From the NCBI GenBank assembly GCA_045636385.1, contig JAZTXK010000078.1, positions 1-64,000 of the forward strand: a stretch of 64,000 bases of DNA, written 5' to 3'. The position numbers and the translations under genes are program-made. Position 1 is the stretch's first letter; each line of letters opens with the position of its first letter. The notes under the pieces are model-generated. The model was not told the origin of the DNA and did not search any database. It saw nothing but the letters and a program-made list of their open reading frames with translations. The stretch is from CAG-390 sp045636385. Its GTDB lineage: Bacteria; Bacillota; Clostridia; Oscillospirales; CAG-272. Positions 9,742 to 17,278 of the stretch are shown here, piece by piece.

Positions 9742-10209
9742 TCAATAGGAGCTTTTGCAGGATAATTTTCTCGTCATCGTTACTGTCGTGCCTTTCCCGG
9801 GCTTTGAGGTAAGCTTTACGCTGTCCGAAAATCCTTCCATAACAGTAAAACCCATTCCGCTCCGCTCCCCAGCCGCATCGGTCGTAAAAAGCGGTTCGCG
9901 AGCCTTTTTGGTGTCGGTAATGCCGACACCCTTGTCCTTTACCGTAATAACGACAGTTCCGTCCTCTCGCAGCTTGATCGACATTCTGATCGTTCCGATC
10001 TTGTTGGGATATGCGTGAACCGTGCAGTTCGTGACCGCCTCGGACAGAGCGCATTTGATATCCGAAAGCTCGGATGCCGTCGGATCAAGCGAGGCGATAA
10101 ATGCCCCCGCCGCGGCGCGAGCAAAGGCTTCGTTGCGCGAATGGGAAGGGAAGTCGAGCTTCATTTCGTTGCAAACGGGCGCAACGCTTTTCTTTTTACT
10201 TTCTTTCAT
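9742..10209 (-). CDS. spoIIAB: Anti-sigma-F factor and kinase SpoIIAB
   Basis: A 155-residue GHKL-type ATPase. The N-box (LSEAVTNCTVHAY), G1 box (DKGVGI) and G2 box (GMGF) are all present. SpoIIAB binds sigma-F or, alternatively, phosphorylates SpoIIAA. It is 11 bases downstream of spoIIAA and 28 upstream of sigF, the standard order. The first ~15 residues (Lys/Ser-rich) are slightly longer than in well-studied homologues. Confidence 0.95.
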   Translation of the reverse strand: MKESKKKSVAPVCNEMKLDFPSHSRNEAFARAAAGAFIASLDPTASELSDIKCALSEAVTNCTVHAYPNKIGTIRMSIKLREDGTVVITVKDKGVGITDTKKAREPLFTTDAAGERSGMGFTVMEGFSDSVKLTSKPGKGTTVTMTRKLSCKSSY

Positions 10210-10220
10210 TTTCTGCTCCT

Positions 10221-10556
10221 TTAACTATAAACTGTACCTGTGATCTTAACCTTTTTCTCGAAGCCCGTCAGCGTCAGCATTTTCATAACGACCGCCGAGG
10301 GATTTCGCAGCGTAAGATTTCCGCCGATTTCGCGCATCAGCGCATATCTGCCCATAATAAATCCAAGCCCGGAGCTATCCATAAAGTCTACTTCGGACAT
10401 ATCGAGTATCAAGTGCGTCGGCGTTCTGTTCCATATAATATTGTCAATTTCCCGTCGCATACCGACCGCAGAATGGTGATCGATCTCGCCCGATATCGTT
10501 ACGGCAAGCCCCTCGGGAGTTGTGCTTAGCCGATATCGGCAATTGCTTTTTATCAT
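10221..10556 (-). CDS. spoIIAA: Anti-sigma-F factor antagonist SpoIIAA
   Basis: A 111-residue STAS-domain protein. The conserved MDSSGLG loop lies at 59-65; by comparison with Bacillus subtilis the second Ser (S62) is the site phosphorylated by SpoIIAB and dephosphorylated by SpoIIE. It opens the spoIIAA-spoIIAB-sigF operon. A TTCGACG sequence on the minus strand (10611-10617) is one base from the Spo0A box TTCGACA, in the expected upstream region. Confidence 0.95.
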   Translation of the reverse strand: MIKSNCRYRLSTTPEGLAVTISGEIDHHSAVGMRREIDNIIWNRTPTHLILDMSEVDFMDSSGLGFIMGRYALMREIGGNLTLRNPSAVVMKMLTLTGFEKKVKITGTVYS

Positions 10557-10670
10557 TTGATGTATCCTTCCTTTTTTGCTTTAATTTTATCACTTCTGAT
10601 TGAAAAATATCGTCGAAGTATGCGATATAAGATACGAGAAGATGTTTTTGTGATTTTTTTCGGTTATTAC

Positions 10671-10699
10671 TTGAAAAAACGCACGTATTATGATATACT
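10671..10699 (+). promoter_or_regulatory. Sigma-A promoter for the deo operon
   Basis: TTGAAA and TATACT at 17-base spacing, 30 bases before the start at 10729. It is divergent from spoIIAA. Confidence 0.75.
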
Positions 10700-10728
10700 A
10701 TCTATGAAAGAATTAAAGGAGAGTTATT

Positions 10729-10950
10729 ATGGACCTGTTCAGAAAATACGGTTGGCTGATTATTGCGATACTCGTCTTGTTGGCTTTGCTCGTTGCGGTT
10801 TTGGTCGTTATATACGATCAGAACGGAATATTACTTCCGTTTGCGAGCCAACCCGATGCAGTCCCACCCGAAACCGTGGCTTTCCTGCCGGATAAAATTG
10901 ATCAAATTAATGAAAACGTATATATTCCAAATTGGAGGATAATGAAATGA
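10729..10950 (+). CDS. Small single-pass membrane protein
   Basis: A 73-residue protein with one strong transmembrane helix (residues ~9-28, WLIIAILVLLALLVAVLVVI) and a short polar, Pro-rich tail. It has a good ribosome site (AAAGGAG). Its TGA stop overlaps the ATG of deoD (ATGA at 10947-10950), so deoD is probably translationally coupled to it. I do not recognise the family; the context links it to nucleoside salvage. Confidence 0.7.
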   Translation: MDLFRKYGWLIIAILVLLALLVAVLVVIYDQNGILLPFASQPDAVPPETVAFLPDKIDQINENVYIPNWRIMK

Positions 10951-11672
10951 ATAAACCTTACCCCACCCCTCATATTAACGCAACACCCGAAGATTTCGCC
11001 AAGACCGTCCTTATGCCCGGTGATCCTCTTCGTTCTAAATTCATCGCTGAAAACTTTCTTGAAAACGCGCGTCTCGTAAACAACGTTCGCGGCGTTCAGG
11101 GCTACACAGGAACCTACAAGGGTGTTCCCGTGTCGGTAATGGCATCGGGAATGGGTATGCCTTCGATCGGTATCTACAGCTATGAGCTTTACAATTTCTT
11201 CGGAGTTGAAAATATCATCCGCGTCGGCTCTGCGGGAGCTATGCAGGAAAAGCTCAAGGTCCGCGATATCGTTATCGGTCAGGGAGCTTGCACTAACTCG
11301 AACTACGCATCGCAGTTCTGTCTTTCGGGTAATTTTTCCGCGATATCAAGCTATGAGCTTCTCAGCAAGGCTGTAAAGGCTTGTGAAGATAAGGGCGCGA
11401 GATATCACGTCGGCAATCTTTATTCGTCTGATACCTTCTATTGTGACGATTCTACCGATGCGGGCAAGTGGATGAAGCTCGGTTGTCTTGCTGTCGAAAT
11501 GGAAGCCGCCGCGCTCTATATGAATGCCGCTCGCGCAGGTAAGAATGCTCTTGCGATCTGCACCATCTCCGACCACCTTATCACAGGCGAAGCGACGACC
11601 GCAGAGGAAAGACAAAATTCCTTCACGCAGATGATGGAGGTCGCTCTCGAAGTCGCTGTAGCGATGAATTGA
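10947..11672 (+). CDS. deoD: Purine-nucleoside phosphorylase DeoD
   Basis: A 241-residue trimeric-or-hexameric-type (PNP_UDP family) phosphorylase that splits purine nucleosides with phosphate to base and (deoxy)ribose-1-phosphate. Diagnostic segments are MPGDPLRSKFIAENFL, the phosphate loop VGSAGAMQ, the EMEAAALY nucleoside-binding motif and ISDHLITGE, which carries the catalytic Asp. The ATG at 10947 has GGAGG upstream and is preferred over an upstream in-frame TTG. Ribose-1-phosphate produced here is the substrate of the DeoB part of the next gene. Confidence 0.95.
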   Translation: MNKPYPTPHINATPEDFAKTVLMPGDPLRSKFIAENFLENARLVNNVRGVQGYTGTYKGVPVSVMASGMGMPSIGIYSYELYNFFGVENIIRVGSAGAMQEKLKVRDIVIGQGACTNSNYASQFCLSGNFSAISSYELLSKAVKACEDKGARYHVGNLYSSDTFYCDDSTDAGKWMKLGCLAVEMEAAALYMNAARAGKNALAICTISDHLITGEATTAEERQNSFTQMMEVALEVAVAMN

Positions 11673-11679
11673 TGCAGAT

Positions 11680-13281
11680 ATGAAGGATAATATCAAACGC
11701 GTATTTCTCGTCGTTCTCGACAGCTTTGGGATCGGTGAAGCGCCCGATGCCGAAAGCTTTGGCGACGTCGGCTCGGATACCCTCGGCGCTGTCGTGAAGT
11801 CAGCGAGATTTAATGCACCGAATCTTACCAAGCTCGGACTTTTTGCTATCGACGGACAAAAAGAAAAAGCCCCCGCGGGAGCTGATATCTATAATATTAG
11901 CGGCGCCGTAGCACGTTTGCGCGAGCTTTCAAACGGCAAGGATACTACCATCGGCCATTGGGAAATGACGGGACTAATCTCTGAAAAGCCGCTCCCGACC
12001 TACCCGAACGGTTTTCCGAGCGAAGTTATCGAAGCCTTCAAAAAAGCTACGGGCAGAGGCGTGCTCTGCAATCTCCCTTATTCGGGAACACAAGTACTTG
12101 CAGATTACGGCGAAGAACACCTCCGTATGGGTGATCTGATTGTCTATACCTCGTCTGACAGCGTTTTCCAGATCGCTGCGCACGAATCTCTCGTGCCGCC
12201 CGAACAGCTTTACGAATATTGCCGAATTGCGAGAAAGATCCTCGTCGGCGATCACGCCGTCGGCAGAGTCATCGCGCGCCCCTTTGAGGGCGAGGTCGGT
12301 AATTTCCTCCGCACTCCCCGCCGCCACGATTTCTCGCTCGAGCCAACCGAGGATACAATGCTTGATTCGCTCAAAGCCGAAGGCTTCGACGTTATCGGTG
12401 TCGGCAAGATCAACGATATTTTCGCGGGACGCGGACTTACCGAGTACACCTACAGCGAAAGCAACGCCGACGGACTGGCTAAAACAAGTGAGATCGCAAA
12501 GCGCGATTTCCGCGGACTTTGCTTCACAAATCTCGTTGACTTCGATTCGAAATTCGGTCACCGCCGCGATATTGACGGCTATGCCGCAGCGATTTCGGAA
12601 TTCGACGAATGGCTCGGCGGATTTCTCCCCGAAATGCGCGAGGATGACGTTATCATCATCACCGCCGACCACGGATGCGATCCCGCATATACAAAAACGA
12701 CCGACCACACACGCGAGTACGTTCCTATGCTTGTCGCGGGTAAGCGCATAACTCCCGTTGAACTCGGCACTATCAACGGCTTTGACACCGTCGCCGCAAC
12801 TGTTTGCGCCCTTCTTGGCTCTGAGACCTTCTACGAAGCCCCCGGCGTCGCGGGACTCATCTGCGAGGGCAAAGAGCCGACCGTAGCGGAACTCCTCACA
12901 CTCGCCGAAAAGGCGCGCGAGAACGCATACGTTCCGTATTCAAATTTCAAGGTCGGCGCGGCTCTGCTCTGTAAATCGGGTAACGTCTTCCTTGGGTGTA
13001 ACGTCGAAAACGCCTCCTACGGCGGAACGATCTGTGCCGAGAGAAACGCTTTCACCACCGCAATCGCCGCCGGCGAACGTGGTTTTGCCGCAATTGCAAT
13101 CTGCGGCGGTATAAGCGAGTCGATCGACGAATGCCTCCCCTGCGGCATCTGCCGTCAGTTTATGGCGGAATTCAGCCCGAACGGCGATCTGCTAATCGTA
13201 ACGGGCAACGCTCGCCGTCCAAATATCTACCCGCTTTCAATGCTCCTTCCGTATTCGTTTACGGGAAGCGATATATCATAA
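11680..13281 (+). CDS. Phosphopentomutase-cytidine deaminase fusion (DeoB-Cdd)
   Basis: A 533-residue bifunctional protein. Residues 1 to ~395 are phosphopentomutase (alkaline-phosphatase fold, Mn): VVLDSFGIGEAPDA with metal Asp14, GHWEMTG, SSDSVFQIAAHE, and ADHGCDP...TDHTREYVP. From residue ~401 (base ~12880) to the end is a complete zinc cytidine deaminase: ligands C452, C488 and C491, catalytic E454 in CAERNAF, and the PCGICRQ motif. Each part has the full length of the free enzyme and the frame runs through without a stop. The fusion joins two steps of nucleoside catabolism, in a deoD operon. It starts 7 bases after deoD. Confidence 0.93.
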   Translation: MKDNIKRVFLVVLDSFGIGEAPDAESFGDVGSDTLGAVVKSARFNAPNLTKLGLFAIDGQKEKAPAGADIYNISGAVARLRELSNGKDTTIGHWEMTGLISEKPLPTYPNGFPSEVIEAFKKATGRGVLCNLPYSGTQVLADYGEEHLRMGDLIVYTSSDSVFQIAAHESLVPPEQLYEYCRIARKILVGDHAVGRVIARPFEGEVGNFLRTPRRHDFSLEPTEDTMLDSLKAEGFDVIGVGKINDIFAGRGLTEYTYSESNADGLAKTSEIAKRDFRGLCFTNLVDFDSKFGHRRDIDGYAAAISEFDEWLGGFLPEMREDDVIIITADHGCDPAYTKTTDHTREYVPMLVAGKRITPVELGTINGFDTVAATVCALLGSETFYEAPGVAGLICEGKEPTVAELLTLAEKARENAYVPYSNFKVGAALLCKSGNVFLGCNVENASYGGTICAERNAFTTAIAAGERGFAAIAICGGISESIDECLPCGICRQFMAEFSPNGDLLIVTGNARRPNIYPLSMLLPYSFTGSDIS

Positions 13282-13285
13282 AATT

Positions 13286-13311
13286 AACGGCTGTTGCGCG
13301 CAACAGCCGTT
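13286..13311. terminator. Bidirectional terminator
   Basis: A 26-base perfect palindrome (AACGGCTGTTGCG and its complement) lies between the convergent deoB-cdd gene and the SGNH gene. The flanking T-run is short. Confidence 0.8.
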
Positions 13312-13315
13312 ATTT

Positions 13316-14140
13316 TCAGTTGAATTTTTCAAGATATTCGTCGCAATGCTTTTGTATCTGAACCATATCCTTGCTTGCAAGAATCTCGGGGAAGTTTGTC
13401 GTTGAGCCCTCAAAGCCGTAGTGATCTGAAATATATTTTTCAAAATCAATGACCTCGCCGCAGAATCCGAGATCGGTGCCGATAGCACTCTTTCCCGTCA
13501 TCGCGCTGAAGCACATCTGCGCAGTTATGTAACCGCAAAGCGGATTTTCGTGGTATCCGTCGTGGGCATTCTGATTGACGATGAAGGAATTCTTGTTGTA
13601 TTTGCATTCCGCGTCCTCGATTTCCGCGTCACCTATCCAAATATCGCAGATAAGCACACCCCAAGGAATTATTTTGATTCCAAGCTCGCGAAGGCGGGGA
13701 AGAGCATCGAGAATGTTCTCGTGCTTTTTCAGATAGGTGTAGTTGTTGATCAGATAGTAGAAGTTTGTATTCGGATTCGGGAATCTTGCCATGACCGCTT
13801 CGATGTCGCGAATGAAATCAGGATTGTTTCTTCCCGCTTCCGAAAGGAAAACGTCGGTGTAGGAAGAAAGATCGTATCCGCCGAGAAGGTCGATTCCGAC
13901 GGTGGGATATTCCTTGCCGTCACCGCTCTCGAGAAAGTCGTAAAGTGTACGACCGCCGTGAGTTGCATCGGTGACACTAACGTCAACGCCGTATTGCTTG
14001 CAGATCTGATAGAAATACGCGCGGTCGTCGCTTCGTCTTTCATAGTCGATAGCCGTCTGCTCGTTCTTCCCAAACTTGCCCGTATAAACGCATCCACCGT
14101 AATAAATAAATGAATTTCCTATAAAAATAACCTTTTTCAT
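13316..14140 (-). CDS. SGNH/GDSL-type hydrolase-like protein
   Basis: A 274-residue protein. It opens with KKVIFIGNSFIYYGG, the GNS(F) block I of SGNH esterases/lipases with nucleophile Ser10. Late in the chain DGYHENPLCGYITAQM resembles the block V DxxH triad partner. Block-like segments between them (SEAGRNNPD) are diverged. There is no signal peptide. Related DUF4886-type proteins are common in gut bacteria without known substrate. It is a single gene; its own promoter is not clear. Confidence 0.65.
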   Translation of the reverse strand: MKKVIFIGNSFIYYGGCVYTGKFGKNEQTAIDYERRSDDRAYFYQICKQYGVDVSVTDATHGGRTLYDFLESGDGKEYPTVGIDLLGGYDLSSYTDVFLSEAGRNNPDFIRDIEAVMARFPNPNTNFYYLINNYTYLKKHENILDALPRLRELGIKIIPWGVLICDIWIGDAEIEDAECKYNKNSFIVNQNAHDGYHENPLCGYITAQMCFSAMTGKSAIGTDLGFCGEVIDFEKYISDHYGFEGSTTNFPEILASKDMVQIQKHCDEYLEKFN

Positions 14141-14247
14141 ATCATCACCTCGAAATAATTATACCACCGAGCGAAAGATATGTCAAGAAAACTCTTGCAC
14201 AAACTGAAAAAATATGATAAAATAAAGAAAAAAGGAGAAATATCACC

Positions 14248-14772
14248 ATGACCAATGAAGTTCTCAAAGCCATATATGACAGAAGAAGCGTAAAGAAATA
14301 TACCGACAAGCCCGTCCCCGCCGAGATCCTTGACGAAATACTGAAAGCCGGAACCTGGGCGGCAAACGGCAAGGCGTGGCAGGCGCCCGTCATGGTCGCC
14401 GTCACAGACCCCGAAACGCGAGAAATACTCCGCCGCCTTAATGCGGAAATTCTCGGTAATCCCGATGCAGATCCATTCTACGGCGCACCGACCGTCGTCG
14501 TAGTCCTCGCGGACAGTGACCGCTTCACCTACGTCGAGGACGGAAGCCTTGTCATCGGCAATATGATGCTCGCCGCATATAGCCTCGGCGTCGATTCCTG
14601 CTGGATCCACCGCGCCCGAGAGATGTTCGAAACCGAGGAAGGCAAAGCCCTCAAAGCAAAATGGGGACTCGGCGATAACTATATCGGCGTCGGCAACTGC
14701 ATCCTCGGCTACCGAGCAGGCGATTACCCCGCGCCCAAACCCAGAAGAGAAGGAAGAATTATTTACGAATAA
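14248..14772 (+). CDS. Nitroreductase-family flavoprotein
   Basis: A 174-residue FMN-dependent nitroreductase-like protein. The N-terminal DRRSVKKYTDKPV is the classic RRSxRxF FMN-binding motif, followed by TWAANGKAWQAP. The middle part NMMLAAYSLGVDSCWIHR and the late ILGYRAGDYP fit the family. Function is usually NAD(P)H-dependent reduction of quinones or nitro compounds; the natural substrate is unknown. Ribosome site AAAGGAG. It ends in the terminator at 14778. Confidence 0.9.
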   Translation: MTNEVLKAIYDRRSVKKYTDKPVPAEILDEILKAGTWAANGKAWQAPVMVAVTDPETREILRRLNAEILGNPDADPFYGAPTVVVVLADSDRFTYVEDGSLVIGNMMLAAYSLGVDSCWIHRAREMFETEEGKALKAKWGLGDNYIGVGNCILGYRAGDYPAPKPRREGRIIYE

Positions 14773-14777
14773 AACTG

Positions 14778-14806
14778 AAAGCACACTCTGAAAATGAGTG
14801 TGCTTT
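14778..14806 (+). terminator. Terminator of the nitroreductase gene
   Basis: An 11-bp perfect stem (AAAGCACACTC/GAGTGTGCTTT) with a 7-base loop directly follows the nitroreductase stop codon. Confidence 0.85.
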
Positions 14807-14820
14807 CGTATTCGATCTAA

Positions 14821-14891
14821 GCTTCCCGCAAGGCGTTCAGAAAGGATGTAATACCCCCACACTCTCAAATGGGGCGAACGCCTGGGGGAAA
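14821..14891. repeat. Imperfect inverted repeat, possible structured RNA
   Basis: GCTTCCCGCAAGGCGTTC (14821-14838) pairs with GAACGCCTGGGGGAAAC (14875-14891): eight perfect pairs, a small mismatch, then five more. Inside it a CCCC/GGGG pairing can form. It lies between two convergent genes. It could be a second terminator, a small RNA or a mobile-repeat remnant. Confidence 0.5.
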
Positions 14892-14904
14892 CTTTACGCA
14901 AGTT

Positions 14905-15588
14905 TTAAGAATATTTTCTTTCAAGCATCGAGCAAAAGCTTGAAATATCATGGAAGCTCAGATTCTGCCAGGTCTCGCCTCCGATAACCTGTGTCCACGT
15001 GGTTTTATCAAGGAAAAAGGCTTTCAGCGGAACGGGATTGAAAATTACGATCTCTTGTATGTTTCCGCTTTGAAGAACTTCAACTCCCTTTGTGTAGATG
15101 GTATTACTGGGGAAGGCGACGTTTTCGGTGTGAACCCATTTGAGCAGATCTCCGGGGATGTTTTTGGGTTTGAACATTCTCGCCCACATAAGGTCGACAA
15201 TGTTTCTTGTGTTCAGTATAATATAACCGAATTCCTTCTCACTCACGTAAGCGTCGGGCGCAAGGAAACGAAGCGTACGATTCTTTTTAAAAGTGGTAAG
15301 AAATCTTACGTTGAATTGTGTGAGTCCCTTTGTCAGCACGAAGCAGGTCTCCATGTTGTGACAATCGAAGTTTAGGTAACTTGCTGTTTTCTTGCACTTA
15401 AACCCTGCCCTTGCTGCACTCTTTTTTAGATTCTTAACAGCTTTCATTCTTTTATTGACCGTTCGCAGATATCTGTAAAGAAAGTATAGCATTACGCATC
15501 CCAGAACTATCAATGCAAGTTCACCGAGAAAAACGATCCAATTGTATATCGACTCCCACATTTCATAGTTTTCTACTCGTGATAACAT
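14905..15588 (-). CDS. Membrane-anchored paralogue A of unknown function
   Basis: A 227-residue protein with one transmembrane helix at ~16-40 (WIVFLGELALIVLGCVMLYF), a basic stretch, then a ~180-residue globular domain. It is highly similar along its whole length to the product of 16346-17023 (shared FDCHNMETC, KGLTQ.NVRFL, FKPKNI, VIFNPVPL, WQNL.FHDIS.FCSM). I do not recognise the family. The ATG at 15588 is chosen because it matches the start of the paralogue. Mirrored repeats at 15659-15734 sit upstream of its promoter region (TATAAT near 15629). Confidence 0.8.
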   Translation of the reverse strand: MLSRVENYEMWESIYNWIVFLGELALIVLGCVMLYFLYRYLRTVNKRMKAVKNLKKSAARAGFKCKKTASYLNFDCHNMETCFVLTKGLTQFNVRFLTTFKKNRTLRFLAPDAYVSEKEFGYIILNTRNIVDLMWARMFKPKNIPGDLLKWVHTENVAFPSNTIYTKGVEVLQSGNIQEIVIFNPVPLKAFFLDKTTWTQVIGGETWQNLSFHDISSFCSMLERKYS

Positions 15589-15658
15589 CCTTATCTCCTT
15601 TCCGGTCTTTTCTGACCGCACCTATATTATATCACAATTTCCGCACAAAACTAAAAAG

Positions 15659-15734
15659 TGGGACAAATAGCGTAATTTCGGGGATAAAATGAAGTTAAGC
15701 ATCAATATATCCCCGAAATGTTCGTATTATCCCA
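15659..15734. promoter_or_regulatory. Mirrored GGGATAA-type repeats upstream of paralogue A
   Basis: Two plus-strand boxes, GGGACAA (15660-15666) and GGGATAA (15681-15687), are exactly 21 bases apart. Two inverted boxes follow, ATATCCC (15707-15713) and TTATCCC (15727-15733), 20 bases apart. The inner pair forms a 12-bp perfect palindrome (ATTTCGGGGATA at 15675-15686 and 15708-15719). The set lies just upstream of the promoter of the paralogue A gene. It has the same architecture as 17091-17174. A 21-bp direct-repeat period is typical of LytTR-regulator sites. Confidence 0.7.
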
Positions 15735-15768
15735 AGTTTAGCAAAATATCCTTGAATATCAGCATTAA

Positions 15769-15795
15769 AAAGCGCACCTTAAACAGGTGCGCTTT
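15769..15795 (-). terminator. Terminator of the 17023-15805 operon
   Basis: An 11-bp perfect stem (AAAGCGCACCT/AGGTGCGCTTT) with a 5-base loop, followed by a T-run on the minus strand, lies just after the 15805 stop. Confidence 0.85.
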
Positions 15796-15804
15796 GTTTA
15801 TTCG

Positions 15805-16341
15805 TTAAAGCTGATCACTGCGTGAGCGATGCAATCGAGTTTTACTCCAATGCCGCATTACGATCAGCCACGCTATAAATGAAAAGATAACGAACGGCAG
15901 ATCTACTGTAAAAATAACGAGAATTGATGCAGGAAAACTGCTCAAAAATTCCTTGCTTACATAAAACAAGTTCAATGCTCCGAAAAATTTAGGTACAAAT
16001 ATAGGCCATACTGCGAAGCCTGCGGTGTTTATCCAGAAATGCTTGTTTTTGATAACATAAAGACATGCATCCTTGATATTCCATTCGCTGTTTTCTATAT
16101 ACTTCAGGTATAAAGTCTTATGTTCCGGATTTCTTACGAGCAGAAAAACAACACAAACCGCTACCATGCAAGCATATTGAGTGACTGCTTTCCAAAAAAA
16201 TTCAAGTTGGCTTTCCGCATCTATAAAAATACGCATAGGAACTTGAAGTATCAGCATTACCAGAAAAGCTGTTATAAAATACGACACAAAAAGAATTATT
16301 GAATTGATGACAAAACTTAATGCTTTTTTCATAACATTCAC
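15805..16341 (-). CDS. Four-helix membrane protein, unknown
   Basis: A 178-residue integral membrane protein with hydrophobic segments at about residues 7-32, 50-67, 100-120 and 135-162. It is the second gene of an operon, 4 bases after paralogue B, and ends at the terminator 15769-15795. Basic C-terminus (SKTRLHRSRS). The ribosome site AGGTGA lies within the intergenic gap. It is not similar to its neighbours and I do not recognise the family. Confidence 0.75.
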   Translation of the reverse strand: MNVMKKALSFVINSIILFVSYFITAFLVMLILQVPMRIFIDAESQLEFFWKAVTQYACMVAVCVVFLLVRNPEHKTLYLKYIENSEWNIKDACLYVIKNKHFWINTAGFAVWPIFVPKFFGALNLFYVSKEFLSSFPASILVIFTVDLPFVIFSFIAWLIVMRHWSKTRLHRSRSDQL

Positions 16342-16345
16342 CTCA

Positions 16346-17023
16346 TTAGCTTCTTTCGATCATAGAACAAAATGTTGAAATATCGTGGAAATATAAATTC
16401 TGCCATGATTCACCGCCTACGACTAATTTCCAAGTCGTTTTATCAAGGTAATATGCTCGCAGCGGCACGGGATTGAAGATAACCACCTCGTGTATGTTTC
16501 CGCCCTGCAGATTTTCAACGCCCGTTGTGCGTATTCTTTTGCTTGGAAATGCAAATGTCTCGGTATGTATCCATTTGAGAAGATTGCCGGAGATGTTCTT
16601 GGGCTTGAATATTTTTGCCCATGATAGGAACCCGGAACCTTTTGTGTTAAGGAGTATGTATCCCACGATCTTCTCGCTGACGTATTCATCGGGCGAATAA
16701 AAACGAAGATTGCGATTTTTACCGAAAGTCGAAAGAAATCTGACATTATACTGCGTCAACCCCTTTGTAAGCACGATGCAGGTCTCCATATTGTGACAGT
16801 CAAAGTTGAGATAACTGCCCGTTTTTTTGCATTTGAACCCCGCGATTTCGGCACACTTCTTTATATTCTTGACGGCTTTCACCCTCTTGTTTACCGCGCG
16901 CAGGTATCTGTAAAGAAAGTATATCATCACTCCGGCGAGAACGTACAGTGCTATCTCTCCGAGAAAAACTATCCAGTTATATAACATTTGCGCTCTTTCG
17001 TAGTCGCCTACTCTCGATAACAT
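16346..17023 (-). CDS. Membrane-anchored paralogue B of unknown function
   Basis: A 225-residue protein, paralogue of 14905-15588: one N-terminal transmembrane helix (~14-37) and a soluble ~180-residue domain with conserved His, Cys and Trp. It is the first gene of a two-gene operon and is divergent from the LytTR two-component genes. It has AAAGGAG before the start and a TATAAT near 17062 on the minus strand. The mirrored repeats at 17091-17174 lie in the divergent region. Together with paralogue A it is the likeliest output of the adjacent two-component system. Confidence 0.8.
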   Translation of the reverse strand: MLSRVGDYERAQMLYNWIVFLGEIALYVLAGVMIYFLYRYLRAVNKRVKAVKNIKKCAEIAGFKCKKTGSYLNFDCHNMETCIVLTKGLTQYNVRFLSTFGKNRNLRFYSPDEYVSEKIVGYILLNTKGSGFLSWAKIFKPKNISGNLLKWIHTETFAFPSKRIRTTGVENLQGGNIHEVVIFNPVPLRAYYLDKTTWKLVVGGESWQNLYFHDISTFCSMIERS

Positions 17024-17090
17024 CTTTGTCTCCTTTCGGCTCTTTCACGACCGTGTATATATTATATCATAAAATATCATTGAAATCAAA

Positions 17091-17174
17091 TTTTGGGATA
17101 AATCGATCAATTTTAGGGATAATTTGATCAATAAAACTTAAATTATCCCTAAAATCAAGCGATTTATCCCAAAA
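17091..17174. promoter_or_regulatory. Nested palindromes with 21-bp direct-repeat period
   Basis: An outer 15-bp perfect pair (TTTTGGGATAAATCG at 17091-17105, complement at 17160-17174) encloses an inner 15-bp perfect pair (TTTTAGGGATAATTT at 17111-17125, complement at 17140-17154). The GGGATAA cores on the plus strand are at 17095 and 17116, and the TTATCCC cores at 17143 and 17164: both exactly 21 bases apart. So two LytTR-style direct-repeat pairs face each other. They lie between divergent promoters for the LytTR regulator and paralogue B. Confidence 0.85.
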
Positions 17175-17221
17175 CTCGCGCCCAACTCAAAATTAGTGTA
17201 TAATTATAATAGCATAAAACA

Positions 17222-17250
17222 TTTACATTTTCGCGCCGATATGCTATAAT
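17222..17250 (+). promoter_or_regulatory. Sigma-A promoter for the LytTR two-component genes
   Basis: TTTACA and TATAAT at 17-base spacing, 29 bases before the start at 17279. Confidence 0.8.
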
Positions 17251-17278
17251 ATATTTATCAACCCTATGGAGTAAAAAC

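Noticed and set aside
11974..12708. Long minus-strand ORF opposite deoB
   Set aside because: Overlaps fully conserved DeoB sequence; no support.
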